A stretch of DNA of 32,120 nucleotides from Candidatus Scybalocola faecigallinarum (lineage in GTDB: Bacteria > Bacillota > Clostridia > Lachnospirales > Lachnospiraceae), in the NCBI GenBank assembly GCA_018711005.1, contig DVIT01000055.1:1-32120 (forward strand), read 5' to 3'. The notes under the pieces were generated by a model. That model ran no database searches. It had not been told where the DNA came from and worked only from the letters and a program-made list of their open reading frames with translations. Positions 8,164 to 17,313 of the stretch are shown in pieces; the stretch's first letter is position 1; each line of letters starts with the position of its first letter. Position numbers and translations under genes: made by a program.

Positions 8164-8192
8164 ATTATAACCTAATTACACTGATAAATCAA
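8164..8192 (-). promoter_or_regulatory. Promoter for the COG0523-degV-catalase unit
   Basis: Read on the minus strand, TTGATT (complement of 8187-8192) and TATAAT (complement of 8164-8169) are separated by exactly 17 bases. The -35 box lies inside the last codons of cbiC and transcription would start about 40 bases before the CobW-like ATG. This would let the downstream genes be expressed independently of the cobalamin operon. Confidence 0.65.
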
Positions 8193-8813
8193 TGCATTGG
8201 CGATGGCGGCGGCGATATTGCTGCCGCCTTTTCGGCCCCGGGCCACAATGCAGGGGACATTGGACTGTATGATCAGTTCTTTGGATTCTACCACATTAAC
8301 GAAACCGACGGGGACGCCAATGATCAGATCCGGGATCAGGGTGCCTTCCCGGATCATTTCATATAAGCGGATCAGGGCCGTAGGCGCATTGCCTACGGCA
8401 AAAATCTTTTTGCCGGGAATTTTTGCGCCCTGCTCCATACAAACAGCCGAGCGGGTGATGCCCCGTTCCTTTGCCTGTGCGGCGACCTGAGGATCATCCA
8501 TAAAGCAGTGGACCTGGCCGCCAAAGGCTGCAAGGCGTTTTTTATTAATGCCGGAGGCCGCCATTTTTGTATCTGTTACAATATGGGCCCCTTCTTTGAT
8601 CAGCTTTAAGGCTGTCTCAACAGCGCCTTCTGAAAAGTAAAGCTGCTCTGCATAGTCAAAGTCCGCAGATGTATGGATACAACGGCGGACAACAGCATAT
8701 TCTTCCGGGCTCCATATATGATTTCCCGGCTTGCTTTTAAGTTCTTCTTCAATAATAGCCATACTTCTGGCCTCTATTTCCTCTGGTTTAACAAATTGAA
8801 TCTTCTCCAGCAT
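8172..8813 (-). CDS. cbiC: Cobalt-precorrin-8 methylmutase CbiC
   Basis: This 213-residue enzyme moves the methyl group from C11 to C12 of cobalt-precorrin-8, giving cobyrinate. The catalytic histidine lies in 'RCIHTSADFDYA' (His47). The product-binding segments 'TDTKMAASGI' and 'GVPVGFVNVVESKE' are intact and length is typical. The ATG at 8813 follows TGAGGA. It is the last gene of the cobalamin operon, 60 bases after cobO; that gap contains a TATAAT box (complement of about 8835-8840) without a convincing -35, so a weak internal promoter is possible. Confidence 0.96.
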   Translation of the reverse strand: MLEKIQFVKPEEIEARSMAIIEEELKSKPGNHIWSPEEYAVVRRCIHTSADFDYAEQLYFSEGAVETALKLIKEGAHIVTDTKMAASGINKKRLAAFGGQVHCFMDDPQVAAQAKERGITRSAVCMEQGAKIPGKKIFAVGNAPTALIRLYEMIREGTLIPDLIIGVPVGFVNVVESKELIIQSNVPCIVARGRKGGSNIAAAIANALIYQCN

Positions 8814-8873
8814 AAATCGTCCTCATTTTCATATTATAATTCACCCGACAAATGGATATAATCAGACATTGCT

Positions 8874-9416
8874 TTACATTTCAATCCCTGTGCGGGCCAA
8901 AAGCCCCTGGTCAAAGGGGTGTTTTTCTTTCACTATGTGAGACACATAATCCGCCCGGGACAAAAGGGCCTGAGACGGATAATACCCCGTCATGATCACT
9001 TCCATGCCCCGGGGTCTGCGGTCTAAAAATGCCAGCACCTTTTCCTCCGGGATCATGTCTTTATGGATCAGATGAAGGATCTCATCTAAAAACACCATAT
9101 CATACCCTTTCTCACAGGCCATTTCCGCAACCCGGGCAAACATGTCCGTATACGCCCGGCTGGCCGCCGCAAGCTCCTGAGGCGTCATGGAAAAGGTAAA
9201 CCGCACCTTTTCCATGCCACAAGCCAGGTCAATGCCCGGAATCATCTCCAGCACCTTCCGCTCGCTGGAAGAATTATCCTTAAGGAACTGGGCCACAAGC
9301 ACCTTAAGTCCTGCGCCCGCTCCCCGGACACACAGCCCGATGCCGCAGGTTGTTTTCCCTTTTCCATTGCCGTGATAAATATGGACACAGCCTTTTTCCA
9401 GTTTTTCCGGATTCAT
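8874..9416 (-). CDS. cobO: Corrinoid adenosyltransferase CobO/BtuR type
   Basis: This enzyme transfers the 5'-deoxyadenosyl group from ATP to Co(I) of cobyrinate a,c-diamide and related corrinoids. The P-loop 'HGNGKGKTT' near the N-terminus, 'VFLDEILHLIHKD' (Walker-B-like) and 'VIMTGYYPSQAL' identify the CobA/CobO/BtuR family. I place the start at the ATG at 9416 (180 residues) because AAAGGTG lies 8 bases upstream; a GTG at 9425 would add three residues and overlap the cbiP stop, but it has no ribosome binding site. It follows cbiP directly, as expected for late a,c-diamide steps. Confidence 0.95.
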   Translation of the reverse strand: MNPEKLEKGCVHIYHGNGKGKTTCGIGLCVRGAGAGLKVLVAQFLKDNSSSERKVLEMIPGIDLACGMEKVRFTFSMTPQELAAASRAYTDMFARVAEMACEKGYDMVFLDEILHLIHKDMIPEEKVLAFLDRRPRGMEVIMTGYYPSQALLSRADYVSHIVKEKHPFDQGLLARTGIEM

Positions 9417-9417
9417 C

Positions 9418-10911
9418 TTATACACCTTTTTCTAATATTTCATAAATTTTCTTCATATCTAACGACGATGAAAGCAAATGGGCCAGCTTATCGTACTGCT
9501 GCTGTTCATATTCATAAGCATCCATGACTTTGCCCGGGCAAATGCCTTTCTCATCCATCAGCTGCTTAAGCAGGGCCGCTGTAAAATCCACCTGGTCAAA
9601 CAGTCCGTGAAGATATGAGCCAAACACGGTAAAATCTTCATTGGCCAGGCCGTCGGTCCGTCCGTCCTCTAAAAGAGTGACCGGCTGGCAGCCGCCCAGA
9701 TTTTTTGTAATGCCCATATGGATCTCATAGCCTTCCACAGGCATATTTGAAATCTCGCAAAAAACCCCTTCAATGCCTGCCGCCCTGCCGCAGATGCGGG
9801 TGCGGGTCTTGGATTTTTCAAAAATTGTTTTTGTATTTAACAGTCCCATGCCCCGCATGCTTCCGCCATGCTCCACGCAGAAAGGATCTTCAAGGACCTG
9901 TCCCAGCATCTGATAGCCGCCGCAGATCCCGATCACCGGAACTTTATTTTCATGGCACCGCAGGATCAGGCCTTCCAGCCCGCTCTGGCGCAGCCATGCC
10001 AGGTCATCCATCGTATTTTTCGTTCCCGGAAGAATGATCAGATCCGGATTTTTTAACTGCTGGCTCTGGTTCACATAGCGCAGGGACACGCCGGGCATCC
10101 GCTCAAATACGGAAAAGTCTGTAAAATTGGAAATATGGGGCAGACGGATCACAGCCACATCCAGGCCGGAAGAAATCTTGGTCTGGTTCAGCCGCTCTGA
10201 CAGGCTGTCCTCATCATCAATATCAATAAATTCCATAGGCACAACGCCAAGAACCGGGATTCCTACCTTTTCCCGGATCATATCAAGCCCCGGCTCTAAA
10301 ATCTTTACATCGCCCCGGAACTTGTTAATGATCATGCCTTTGATCATGGCCTGCTCGTCGTCATCCAAAAGCTTTACGGTTCCGTAAAGGGATGCAAATA
10401 CGCCGCCCCGGTCAATATCTCCCACTAAAAGCACCGGCGCTTTGGCCATTTTGGCCATGCCCATATTAACAATATCATCCTCCTTTAAATTGATCTCCGC
10501 CGGGCTTCCGGCCCCTTCGATCACAATAATGTCATTGTCTTTGCTCAGCCGTTCATAGGCGGCCATGACCGCCGGGATCAGCTGCTTTTTATTGGCATAA
10601 TAATCCATGGCTTTCATATTTCCCATGACCTCGCCGTTTAAGATCACCTGAGAACCAACATTACTTGTAGGCTTTAAAAGGATAGGGTTCATATCGCTTA
10701 CCGGCTCCACCCCGCAGGCTTTGGCCTGCATGGCCTGGGCCCGGCCGATTTCAAGGCCTTCTTTTGTAATATATGAATTAAGGGCCATATTTTGCGATTT
10801 AAAAGGCGCAACCTTATATCCGGCTTTTGCAAAAATGCGGCATAATCCCGCAGTGATAAAGCTCTTTCCGGAATTAGACATAGTGCCCTGGATCATAATT
10901 GCTTTAGCCAA
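9418..10911 (-). CDS. cbiP: Cobyric acid synthase CbiP (CobQ)
   Basis: This 497-residue glutamine amidotransferase amidates carboxyls b, d, e and g of adenosylcobyrinate a,c-diamide, using ATP. The N-terminal dethiobiotin-synthetase-like domain has the P-loop 'GTMSNSGKS' (9-17), and '[12 protein letters not shown]' follows. The C-terminal class I glutaminase domain has the nucleophile Cys330 in '[12 protein letters not shown]'. Translation starts at TTG (10911), which is unusual, but it is backed by a full AGGAGGTGA 5-7 bases upstream. That ribosome binding site overlaps the stop codon of xth. Confidence 0.96.
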   Translation of the reverse strand: MAKAIMIQGTMSNSGKSFITAGLCRIFAKAGYKVAPFKSQNMALNSYITKEGLEIGRAQAMQAKACGVEPVSDMNPILLKPTSNVGSQVILNGEVMGNMKAMDYYANKKQLIPAVMAAYERLSKDNDIIVIEGAGSPAEINLKEDDIVNMGMAKMAKAPVLLVGDIDRGGVFASLYGTVKLLDDDEQAMIKGMIINKFRGDVKILEPGLDMIREKVGIPVLGVVPMEFIDIDDEDSLSERLNQTKISSGLDVAVIRLPHISNFTDFSVFERMPGVSLRYVNQSQQLKNPDLIILPGTKNTMDDLAWLRQSGLEGLILRCHENKVPVIGICGGYQMLGQVLEDPFCVEHGGSMRGMGLLNTKTIFEKSKTRTRICGRAAGIEGVFCEISNMPVEGYEIHMGITKNLGGCQPVTLLEDGRTDGLANEDFTVFGSYLHGLFDQVDFTAALLKQLMDEKGICPGKVMDAYEYEQQQYDKLAHLLSSSLDMKKIYEILEKGV

Positions 10912-10922
10912 ATCCTCACCTC

Positions 10923-11678
10923 CTACAGATCAATGCCCAGCTCTACAGGACAGTGATCAGAACCGTAAATATTGCTTAAAATATCTGCACTGAGCAATCT
11001 GGGGCGCAGGTTTTCTGAAACAAGAAAATAATCGATACGCCATCCTGCATTGTTTTTGCGGGCATTAAACCGGTAGGACCACCAGGAATAGGCCCCCGTC
11101 TTTTCCGGGTAGAAAAACCGGAAAGTATCTACAAATCCATCGTCCAGAAGGGCTTGGATCTTATCTCTTTCCTGATCGGAAAATCCGGCATTTCCCCGGT
11201 TTGTTTTTGGATTTTTCAGGTCGATCTCCGTATGGGCCACATTCAGGTCGCCGCACAGGATCACCGGCTTGATTTTTTCCAGTGCTTTCAGATATTTATG
11301 AAAATCTTCTTCCCACTGCATGCGGTAGTCGATCCGCGCCAGCTTATCCTGGGCATTGGGGGTATAAACATTAACAAGGATAAACTTTTCATATTCCAGT
11401 GTGATCACCCGGCCCTCCTGGTCATGTTCTTCCATGCCAAGGCCGTAGCTGACCTTCAGGGGATGGATCCGGGTAAATACAGCGGTTCCTGAATAACCTT
11501 TCCGCTTTGCGTAATTCCAATACTGTTCATATCCGGGGAAATCAATTTCCACCTGGCCTTCCTGAAGCTTTGTTTCCTGGATGCAGAAAATGTCTGCGTC
11601 CAGTTCTTTAAATATTTCTGCAAAGCCTTTTGTCACAACAGCTCTGAATCCATTCACATTCCACGATATTAATTTCAT
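10923..11678 (-). CDS. xth: Exodeoxyribonuclease III / AP endonuclease
   Basis: This 251-residue member of the exonuclease III family cleaves DNA at abasic sites and removes 3' blocking groups in base-excision repair. Hallmarks are '[13 protein letters not shown]', the metal ligand Glu in 'IQETKLQ', the catalytic '[12 protein letters not shown]', '[11 protein letters not shown]' and the final '[11 protein letters not shown]'. The length is normal and no key residue is missing. Its ATG overlaps the cobD stop (ATGA), and its own stop lies inside the ribosome binding site of cbiP. It is therefore translationally coupled within the cobalamin operon, although it has no known role in that pathway. 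Confidence 0.96.
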   Translation of the reverse strand: MKLISWNVNGFRAVVTKGFAEIFKELDADIFCIQETKLQEGQVEIDFPGYEQYWNYAKRKGYSGTAVFTRIHPLKVSYGLGMEEHDQEGRVITLEYEKFILVNVYTPNAQDKLARIDYRMQWEEDFHKYLKALEKIKPVILCGDLNVAHTEIDLKNPKTNRGNAGFSDQERDKIQALLDDGFVDTFRFFYPEKTGAYSWWSYRFNARKNNAGWRIDYFLVSENLRPRLLSADILSNIYGSDHCPVELGIDL

Positions 11679-12763
11679 ACTGACACCTCTCTGATAATAT
11701 CCTGCAAGGCATTAATAAAGCCTGTATTGTCTTTATGCTTATTCACTGCCATCCGGTAATAGGTTTCGTCCAGCCCGTGGTAATTGGCGCAGCGGCGCAC
11801 AAGAAAGCCCCGTTTGGCCATCTGGTCATAAAAATCCGCCGGCCCAGGCATACGAAACAATATATAATTTACCTGGCTTTTCAAAAAATGTATGTTCAGC
11901 CTTGAAAGGGCTTCAAATAAGTATTCCCGCTCATTGGCCACATAATCCTTCACCTGACCGGTATGCTCCGTTAATTTCAGCGCAGCCATTCCGGCGTCTG
12001 TGGCTGCGGTACTTACCGGCCAGGCCTGTCCGCACTGGTGCATCCGGCAGATCAGTTCATCATCCCGGCACAGACCATAGCCCAGACGAATCCCGGCCAT
12101 GCCATACATCTTTGTAAATGATTTTAATACAAGGATGTGTTTATTTTGTGACAGTAAAGGGATCACACTGTGTGTTTGTTCAGCTTTGCAAAAATCAAGG
12201 AAACATTCATCCACTACTAAAAAAACCCCCTCTGTCCGGGTCTTTTCTATGATCCTTCCTACCAGATCCGGATCAGTCAGCAGGCCGGTGGGATTATTGG
12301 GATTGCACAAAAACATCATATCTATATCCGAAACGATCTGATCTAAAATATCCCCTTCCACCTCTAACGAAGCTTTGGGACAGCGGTAAAAGTCCAGACA
12401 TGTCCCGGACAGCTTAAGGGCCTCCTCATATTCAGCAAATGTAGGGGCGCACAACAGGGCCCGCCTGGGCCGTTTTGCCAGCACCAGACGGTAGATCACA
12501 TCTGCGGCCCCATTGCCGCACACGATCATGCCCCGGGATAAAGTTACCCCATAAGTTTCTTCAAAAAAACGGCAGATCCCGTCTTTTAATGCCCGGCTCT
12601 GGGGATCGGGATAATGGAGGGCATGATCCAGCCCGTCAATCACAGCCCTCCTCACAGGCTCCGGCATCCCCAGGGGACTGATATTGGCGCTGAAATCCAC
12701 AAGATTTTCCCGTGCCCCGGGATCTTTTTCAAAAACACTGTAAATGTCTCCTCCGTGAAGCAT
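11675..12763 (-). CDS. cobD: Threonine-phosphate decarboxylase CobD
   Basis: This 362-residue PLP enzyme of the class I/II aminotransferase fold decarboxylates L-threonine-O-3-phosphate to (R)-1-amino-2-propanol phosphate, the arm attached by CbiB. Visible features are 'HGGDIY' at the start, 'DFSANISPLG', 'NPNNPTG' (154-160) and the PLP lysine Lys218 in 'SFTKMYGMAGIRLGY'. Histidinol-phosphate aminotransferase is the nearest alternative, but the N-terminal motif and position next to cbiB favour CobD. The ATG at 12763 follows AAAGGAG. The gene starts 16 bases after cbiB and overlaps xth by 4 bases. Confidence 0.94.
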   Translation of the reverse strand: MLHGGDIYSVFEKDPGARENLVDFSANISPLGMPEPVRRAVIDGLDHALHYPDPQSRALKDGICRFFEETYGVTLSRGMIVCGNGAADVIYRLVLAKRPRRALLCAPTFAEYEEALKLSGTCLDFYRCPKASLEVEGDILDQIVSDIDMMFLCNPNNPTGLLTDPDLVGRIIEKTRTEGVFLVVDECFLDFCKAEQTHSVIPLLSQNKHILVLKSFTKMYGMAGIRLGYGLCRDDELICRMHQCGQAWPVSTAATDAGMAALKLTEHTGQVKDYVANEREYLFEALSRLNIHFLKSQVNYILFRMPGPADFYDQMAKRGFLVRRCANYHGLDETYYRMAVNKHKDNTGFINALQDIIREVSV

Positions 12764-12779
12764 GGTTTCTCCTTTCCCT

Positions 12780-13739
12780 TTAAAGCACGGTTACCGCAAA
12801 TTTAATCATATTTAAAATAAAAACAGCCAAAAATGATGTGCCGCCCATGAGCAGGCAGGCGTCTGCAATGTGGGAGGGCAGCGCCTGGCAAAGGGCGTCG
12901 CCGATCTGTGGCTTAACTATCGGCTTTCCGAAATAGCTATGGGTACCGCCAAGCATCAGGCCCAGGGCTCCGGCACAGGCGCTTTCTGTCTGGGCGCTGT
13001 TGGGGCTTAAATGCTTATTCCGGTCGCGGACAAAGATCCGGGCCGCCCCTTTGCCGTCATAGCCGCACAAAAAGGCACATAAGACCATAAGCACTCCCGA
13101 AATCCTGGCGGGAATAAAATTCACCACATCATCCAGCCGTGCCGGTATTTTTCCAAACATGATGTACTTATCATTTTTATAGCCCACCATAGAATCCATC
13201 GTATTCACTGCCTTATAGGCAAAGCCTAAGGGCGCTCCGCCAATGGCAATAAAGATCAGGGGGGCGATCATGCCGTCGGTGGTGTTTTCCGCTACAGTTT
13301 CCACCGCAGCCTTGATCACTTCGTCCTCGTCAAGCTGCTTTGTATCCCTTCCCACAAGGTAGCCCAGCAGCCGGCGGGCCTTAAAAAGCTTTCCTTCCTT
13401 TAAAGCGCCGTACACCTTTTTCGCCTCCACAGACAGGCATTTTCCTGCAAGAATCTGGTAGATCCAAAAGGTTTCCACAATAAAGGCAAGGCCCGGATGG
13501 ATCCGTGCGCACAAGGCCAGGATCAGCGCCGGCACAAAAAAGCTGATGGCAACTACGCCCGCAGCCATAACGCCTCCGGCGGCCACGGTTCCTTTGTCTG
13601 TCTTTGGAAAAATCCTGCGGGTCACCTTTTCTCCCAGAAAGATCAGCTTGCCGATGAGCCGTATGGGATGATACAGCCAGTAGGGATCGCCAAACATTAA
13701 GTCTAAAATATATCCTATGGTCAATTTAAAAAATATCAT
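12780..13739 (-). CDS. cbiB: Adenosylcobinamide-phosphate synthase CbiB
   Basis: This 319-residue integral membrane protein joins aminopropanol phosphate to adenosylcobyric acid. The N-terminal 'GDPYWLYHPIRLIGKLI' and the central 'AENTTDGMIAPLIF' are family signatures. Several hydrophobic stretches, for example about residues 55-75 and 295-319, fit the expected membrane segments. The ATG at 13739 overlaps the cbiA stop (ATGA) and follows GAGGGA. CobD, its partner enzyme, is the next gene. Confidence 0.95.
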   Translation of the reverse strand: MIFFKLTIGYILDLMFGDPYWLYHPIRLIGKLIFLGEKVTRRIFPKTDKGTVAAGGVMAAGVVAISFFVPALILALCARIHPGLAFIVETFWIYQILAGKCLSVEAKKVYGALKEGKLFKARRLLGYLVGRDTKQLDEDEVIKAAVETVAENTTDGMIAPLIFIAIGGAPLGFAYKAVNTMDSMVGYKNDKYIMFGKIPARLDDVVNFIPARISGVLMVLCAFLCGYDGKGAARIFVRDRNKHLSPNSAQTESACAGALGLMLGGTHSYFGKPIVKPQIGDALCQALPSHIADACLLMGGTSFLAVFILNMIKFAVTVL

Positions 13740-15115
13740 ATGTGTTCCCTCATTTGCTTTACAAAATGGATCATTGCTTCCACATTAGAGTAAAAATACA
13801 GGTGGGGGTACCCGGCATACATGGAGCCGGAGCTAAAGCCCTCCTTCCATGTCCGACCGTTGGCCTTAGACACCTGGTAATCCTCACCAGGCTCCAGAGA
13901 TCTGGAATAATGAAATTCATGGGCCTTAAATTTTGTGCCAGGCATTCCAAAAGCATCCGCCTTTTGAGACGTTATTTCCACATAGCCAAAGGGCCCAAGC
14001 TTCCCGGTCATTTCACAGCTTCCCGGGATCACGCCCACCATGGGAAGGCCCTCCATGGTCTGATGGAGATACATAAATCCGCCGCACTCGGCAATGACGG
14101 GAAGTCCGCCCTTTACAGCCTCCCGGATCTGGTTTCTTAAGGCTGTATTTTCAGAAAGCTGCCGGGCAAAAAGCTCCGGGTAGCCGCCGCCTAAATAAAG
14201 TCCCCGGATATTTTCCGGAAGGGTATCTGAAACAGGGGAAAACGGCACCAATGTTACCCCTAGGCGCTCTAAAAGCTCCAGATTTGTATTATAGTAAAAG
14301 CCAAAGGCCTGATCCCTGGCCACTGCCATACGCAAAGGACTTGTCATGGTCCCGCGCTCCTGCCTGAAGCTGCGGATCAGAGGTTCAAAATCCGGCTCCT
14401 CATATTGAAGCTGCGGGACGCTTCCTGCGATCTCCCGGATCAGACTTAGATCAATGGACGAGGCTGCGGCCTGAGCCAGCACATTCATCCGTTCATCTAA
14501 ATCTGCCACCTCTGCGGCTGTTACCAGTCCCAAATGGCGGCTTTTCAACATACCGTCCTCCTGGTACATAAAATATCCTGCCACCTTTACACCGGTCTGT
14601 TCCTCAATAGCGTTTTTTAAAAATTCGCAGGTGCCCTTGCTCACCTGGTTTAAGATCACCCCCCGGATCAGTCCCTCGCCGCCTAAGCGGCGTGCCATGG
14701 ACACATATCCCTGGATCAGGGCTGCCGCCGACAATGCCATGCCTCTGGCGTTGACCACAAGGATCACAGGCGTTTTTGTCCACAGAGCAATTTCAAAGCT
14801 GCTGGCCGCAGCGCTCATGCCCATGCCGTCAAAAAATCCCATGACCCCTTCCACAACGCCAAAGGCGTCCGGCTCTGCAAGCCTCTGATCCATTAAATGG
14901 CACAGGGCATTTTTATCCATAAAAAAACTGTCCAGATTGGTTGAGCTTTGCCCTGTAATATGGGTATGAAACATAGGGTCAATATAATCCGGCCCGCATT
15001 TAAAGGGCACGACCTTTGTTCCTTCCTGACAAAGCGCCTTCATCACAGCACAAGTCACTGTCGTTTTCCCGCAGCCGCTGCCGGTTCCGGCAAACATGAT
15101 CCTTTTATATCCCAT
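13736..15115 (-). CDS. cbiA: Cobyrinate a,c-diamide synthase CbiA
   Basis: This 459-residue glutamine amidotransferase converts cobyrinate to the a,c-diamide with ATP. The P-loop 'GTGSGCGKTT' (10-19) starts the synthetase domain, with 'VEGVMGFFDGM' further on. The glutaminase domain carries the nucleophile Cys344 in 'IAECGGFMYL' and a C-terminal 'FKAHEFHYS'. The last motif and the smaller size separate it from CbiP. The ATG at 15115 follows GGGGAGGAG and lies 21 bases after the cbiJ stop. Confidence 0.95.
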   Translation of the reverse strand: MGYKRIMFAGTGSGCGKTTVTCAVMKALCQEGTKVVPFKCGPDYIDPMFHTHITGQSSTNLDSFFMDKNALCHLMDQRLAEPDAFGVVEGVMGFFDGMGMSAAASSFEIALWTKTPVILVVNARGMALSAAALIQGYVSMARRLGGEGLIRGVILNQVSKGTCEFLKNAIEEQTGVKVAGYFMYQEDGMLKSRHLGLVTAAEVADLDERMNVLAQAAASSIDLSLIREIAGSVPQLQYEEPDFEPLIRSFRQERGTMTSPLRMAVARDQAFGFYYNTNLELLERLGVTLVPFSPVSDTLPENIRGLYLGGGYPELFARQLSENTALRNQIREAVKGGLPVIAECGGFMYLHQTMEGLPMVGVIPGSCEMTGKLGPFGYVEITSQKADAFGMPGTKFKAHEFHYSRSLEPGEDYQVSKANGRTWKEGFSSGSMYAGYPHLYFYSNVEAMIHFVKQMREHI

Positions 15116-15136
15116 AATATTAAACTCCTCCCCTGA

Positions 15137-16015
15137 TTAGATTTCCCGTTTTCCGGCGCCGGGCAGGCCCTTCAGCCAGACAAAAAGCTCCTCCAAAGAA
15201 GCGGCATTTTCCGCCGGATCCTCTGCCGGGCGACGCAGGATCACCCCGGTGATCCCGGCCTGCCGGATGCTTTCCAGCTTTTGGGGAACGCCCCCGGCGG
15301 CGCCGCTGTCTTTTGTAACCAGAATACGGATATTATATTTTTTAATAGCTGCCAGATTATCCTCCACCGTAAAAGGCGGGCGGCAGGCTAAAATATGATC
15401 GGAACAAATACCGGCGCTTTGGCAGGCGGCCACCGAAGCTTCCGTATCCAGAACGCGGATATAGCCCCGTTCATTAAAATCTTCAATGCCATTTACATAC
15501 ACATGGGCCGTATTGGCGCCTGTGGTAAGCAAAATATTCCCGGGCAGCCGGGATAAAAGCTTTGCCGCCTGAACAGCATCGTCAACCCGGTAAAGGCGGG
15601 AGCCGTCACCGGCATCTCCATCCGGCGCACATGGATTTTCCGGGGCATCCTCAGGCCGCACAAAGCGCACGTAAGGAATCCCCAGGCTTTGACATGCATT
15701 TTTCACCGTTTCTGTTACCGCTACAGCAAAGGGATGGCTGGCGTCCACCACAAAGCCTGGGGAAAGCTCCCCAAACAGGCGGCAAAAGCCGTCAAAATCT
15801 CTTTTCCCCTGAAATATCATGGTAGAGGCACGGCCATAAACGCCTTCAAGCACATCCTCCCCCAAAGCTGTGGCCACCGTGGCCGCCAGCACATAGCCCT
15901 GACGGTTTAAGGCATCGATCACCCGGCGGCCTTCTGTTGTTCCTGCAATAACAACCCCGTCGCACCGGCAGCCGGGACCATGCGTATGATCCCGGCCAAA
16001 GCCTTCACCGGCCAT
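15137..16015 (-). CDS. cbiJ: Cobalt-precorrin-6A reductase CbiJ
   Basis: This 292-residue enzyme reduces the macrocycle of cobalt-precorrin-6A with a nicotinamide cofactor. Recognisable parts are 'IAGTTEGRRVIDAL', 'DASHPFAVAVT', 'LLTTGANTAHVY' and 'VTKDSGAAGGVPQKLE'. Upstream of the usual start of the fold is a short extension with 'HTHGPGCRCD', which could bind metal or may be non-functional if translation starts later. I keep the ATG at 16015 because AGAGGG lies 6 bases before it, within the hemL end. An unrelated-looking insert rich in Gly, Asp and Pro occurs near residues 120-140. Confidence 0.9.
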   Translation of the reverse strand: MAGEGFGRDHTHGPGCRCDGVVIAGTTEGRRVIDALNRQGYVLAATVATALGEDVLEGVYGRASTMIFQGKRDFDGFCRLFGELSPGFVVDASHPFAVAVTETVKNACQSLGIPYVRFVRPEDAPENPCAPDGDAGDGSRLYRVDDAVQAAKLLSRLPGNILLTTGANTAHVYVNGIEDFNERGYIRVLDTEASVAACQSAGICSDHILACRPPFTVEDNLAAIKKYNIRILVTKDSGAAGGVPQKLESIRQAGITGVILRRPAEDPAENAASLEELFVWLKGLPGAGKREI

Positions 16016-16017
16016 GA

Positions 16018-17313
16018 TCAGCCCTCTGCCACAGCGGCAAAGGCCCGGTCAATGGCTGCCGCTGTCTTTTGAAGGTCACTTTCATCATGAGCCCCGCCGA
16101 CAAACATGGCCTCAAACTGGGACGGCGCAATGTAAATGCCCGATTCCAGCATAGATGCAAAATACGTGCGGAATTTGGCCAGATCCGAGCGGGCCACATC
16201 CTTATAGGTTTCTACCGGACCATGGGTGAAAAATACGGACAGCAGGGAGCCTGCACGGTTCATACAAAATTCCAGCCCGTAATTTTCCCCGGCCTTACGG
16301 TAAGCTTCTTCCAGGGCAGCGCCCTTTTCTTCGATGCTCTTATAAATCTCCGGATGAGCCTCAAGGATTTTAATGGTGGCAAGCCCTGCGGCGACAGCCG
16401 CCGGATTTCCCGACAATGTTCCGGCCTGGTATACCGGGCCCTGAGGGGAAACCATGGACATGATCTCTTTGCGCCCGCAGTAGGCCGCCATTGGCATACC
16501 GCCGCCAATGATCTTTCCTAAAGTGGCCATATCCGGCGTTACACCGTAGTATTCCTGGGCGCCTCCAAGGGCCAGACGGAAACCGGTGATCACCTCATCA
16601 AAGATCAGCACCGTGCCGTACTGCCGTGTAATGGTGCGCAAAAACTGTAAAAATCCCGGCTTTGGCGGCACAACACCCATATTGGCAGCCACAGGCTCCA
16701 CAATCAGGGCCGCAATATTATTGCCATACTGGGCAAAAATCTCCCGGACACTTTTTTCATCATTATAATCCGCTGTCAGTGTCGTTGCTGCAAATGCAGC
16801 CGGAACTCCGGCAGAGGTTGGAACATTTTCAGTCAACAGGCCGGATCCGGCTTTCACTAAAAGACCGTCGGAATGGCCGTGATAGCAGCCTTCAAACTTT
16901 ACGATCAGATCCCTTCCCGTATAGCCTCTGGCCGCCCGCACCGCGCTCATCACAGCCTCGGTGCCGGAATTAACAAGACGCACCATTTCCGCGCAGGGAA
17001 CAGCGTCAATAATATGCTGCGCCAGCTCCACCTCGCCCCGGGTCGGCGCGCCATAGCTGGTTCCCTGGCGTGCAGCCTGGCACACAGCCTCCACAACTTC
17101 TTCCCGGGCATGTCCCAGGATCATAGGCCCCCAGGAGCCTACAAAATCAATATATTCATTACCGTCAGCATCATAGATTTTTGATCCTTTGGCTTTCTCA
17201 ATAAACCTGGGGGTCATGCCCACAGCGCCAAAGGCCCGCACCGGGCTGTTGACGCCGCCGGGCATGAGACAGCAGGCCTGTTCAAACAACGCTTCACTGT
17301 TTGTATATTTCAT
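16018..17313 (-). CDS. hemL: Glutamate-1-semialdehyde 2,1-aminomutase HemL
   Basis: This 431-residue PLP enzyme forms 5-aminolevulinate from glutamate-1-semialdehyde. The PLP lysine is Lys267 in 'TLGKIIGGGMPMAAY'. 'LMPGGVNSPVRAF', 'VNSGTEAVMSAVR' and 'FEGCYHGHSDG' are all intact. The ATG at 17313 overlaps the hemB stop (ATGA) and follows AAGGAGG, so I prefer it to the GTG at 17331. With hemA and hemB in the same operon, it supplies precursor directly to corrin synthesis. Confidence 0.97.
   Translation of the reverse strand: MKYTNSEALFEQACCLMPGGVNSPVRAFGAVGMTPRFIEKAKGSKIYDADGNEYIDFVGSWGPMILGHAREEVVEAVCQAARQGTSYGAPTRGEVELAQHIIDAVPCAEMVRLVNSGTEAVMSAVRAARGYTGRDLIVKFEGCYHGHSDGLLVKAGSGLLTENVPTSAGVPAAFAATTLTADYNDEKSVREIFAQYGNNIAALIVEPVAANMGVVPPKPGFLQFLRTITRQYGTVLIFDEVITGFRLALGGAQEYYGVTPDMATLGKIIGGGMPMAAYCGRKEIMSMVSPQGPVYQAGTLSGNPAAVAAGLATIKILEAHPEIYKSIEEKGAALEEAYRKAGENYGLEFCMNRAGSLLSVFFTHGPVETYKDVARSDLAKFRTYFASMLESGIYIAPSQFEAMFVGGAHDESDLQKTAAAIDRAFAAVAEG

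Noticed and set aside
8120-8171. PerR or Zur box before the CobW-like gene
   Set aside because: Isolated TTATAAT and ATTATAA half-sites occur, but they are about 20 bases apart instead of forming a compact palindrome.
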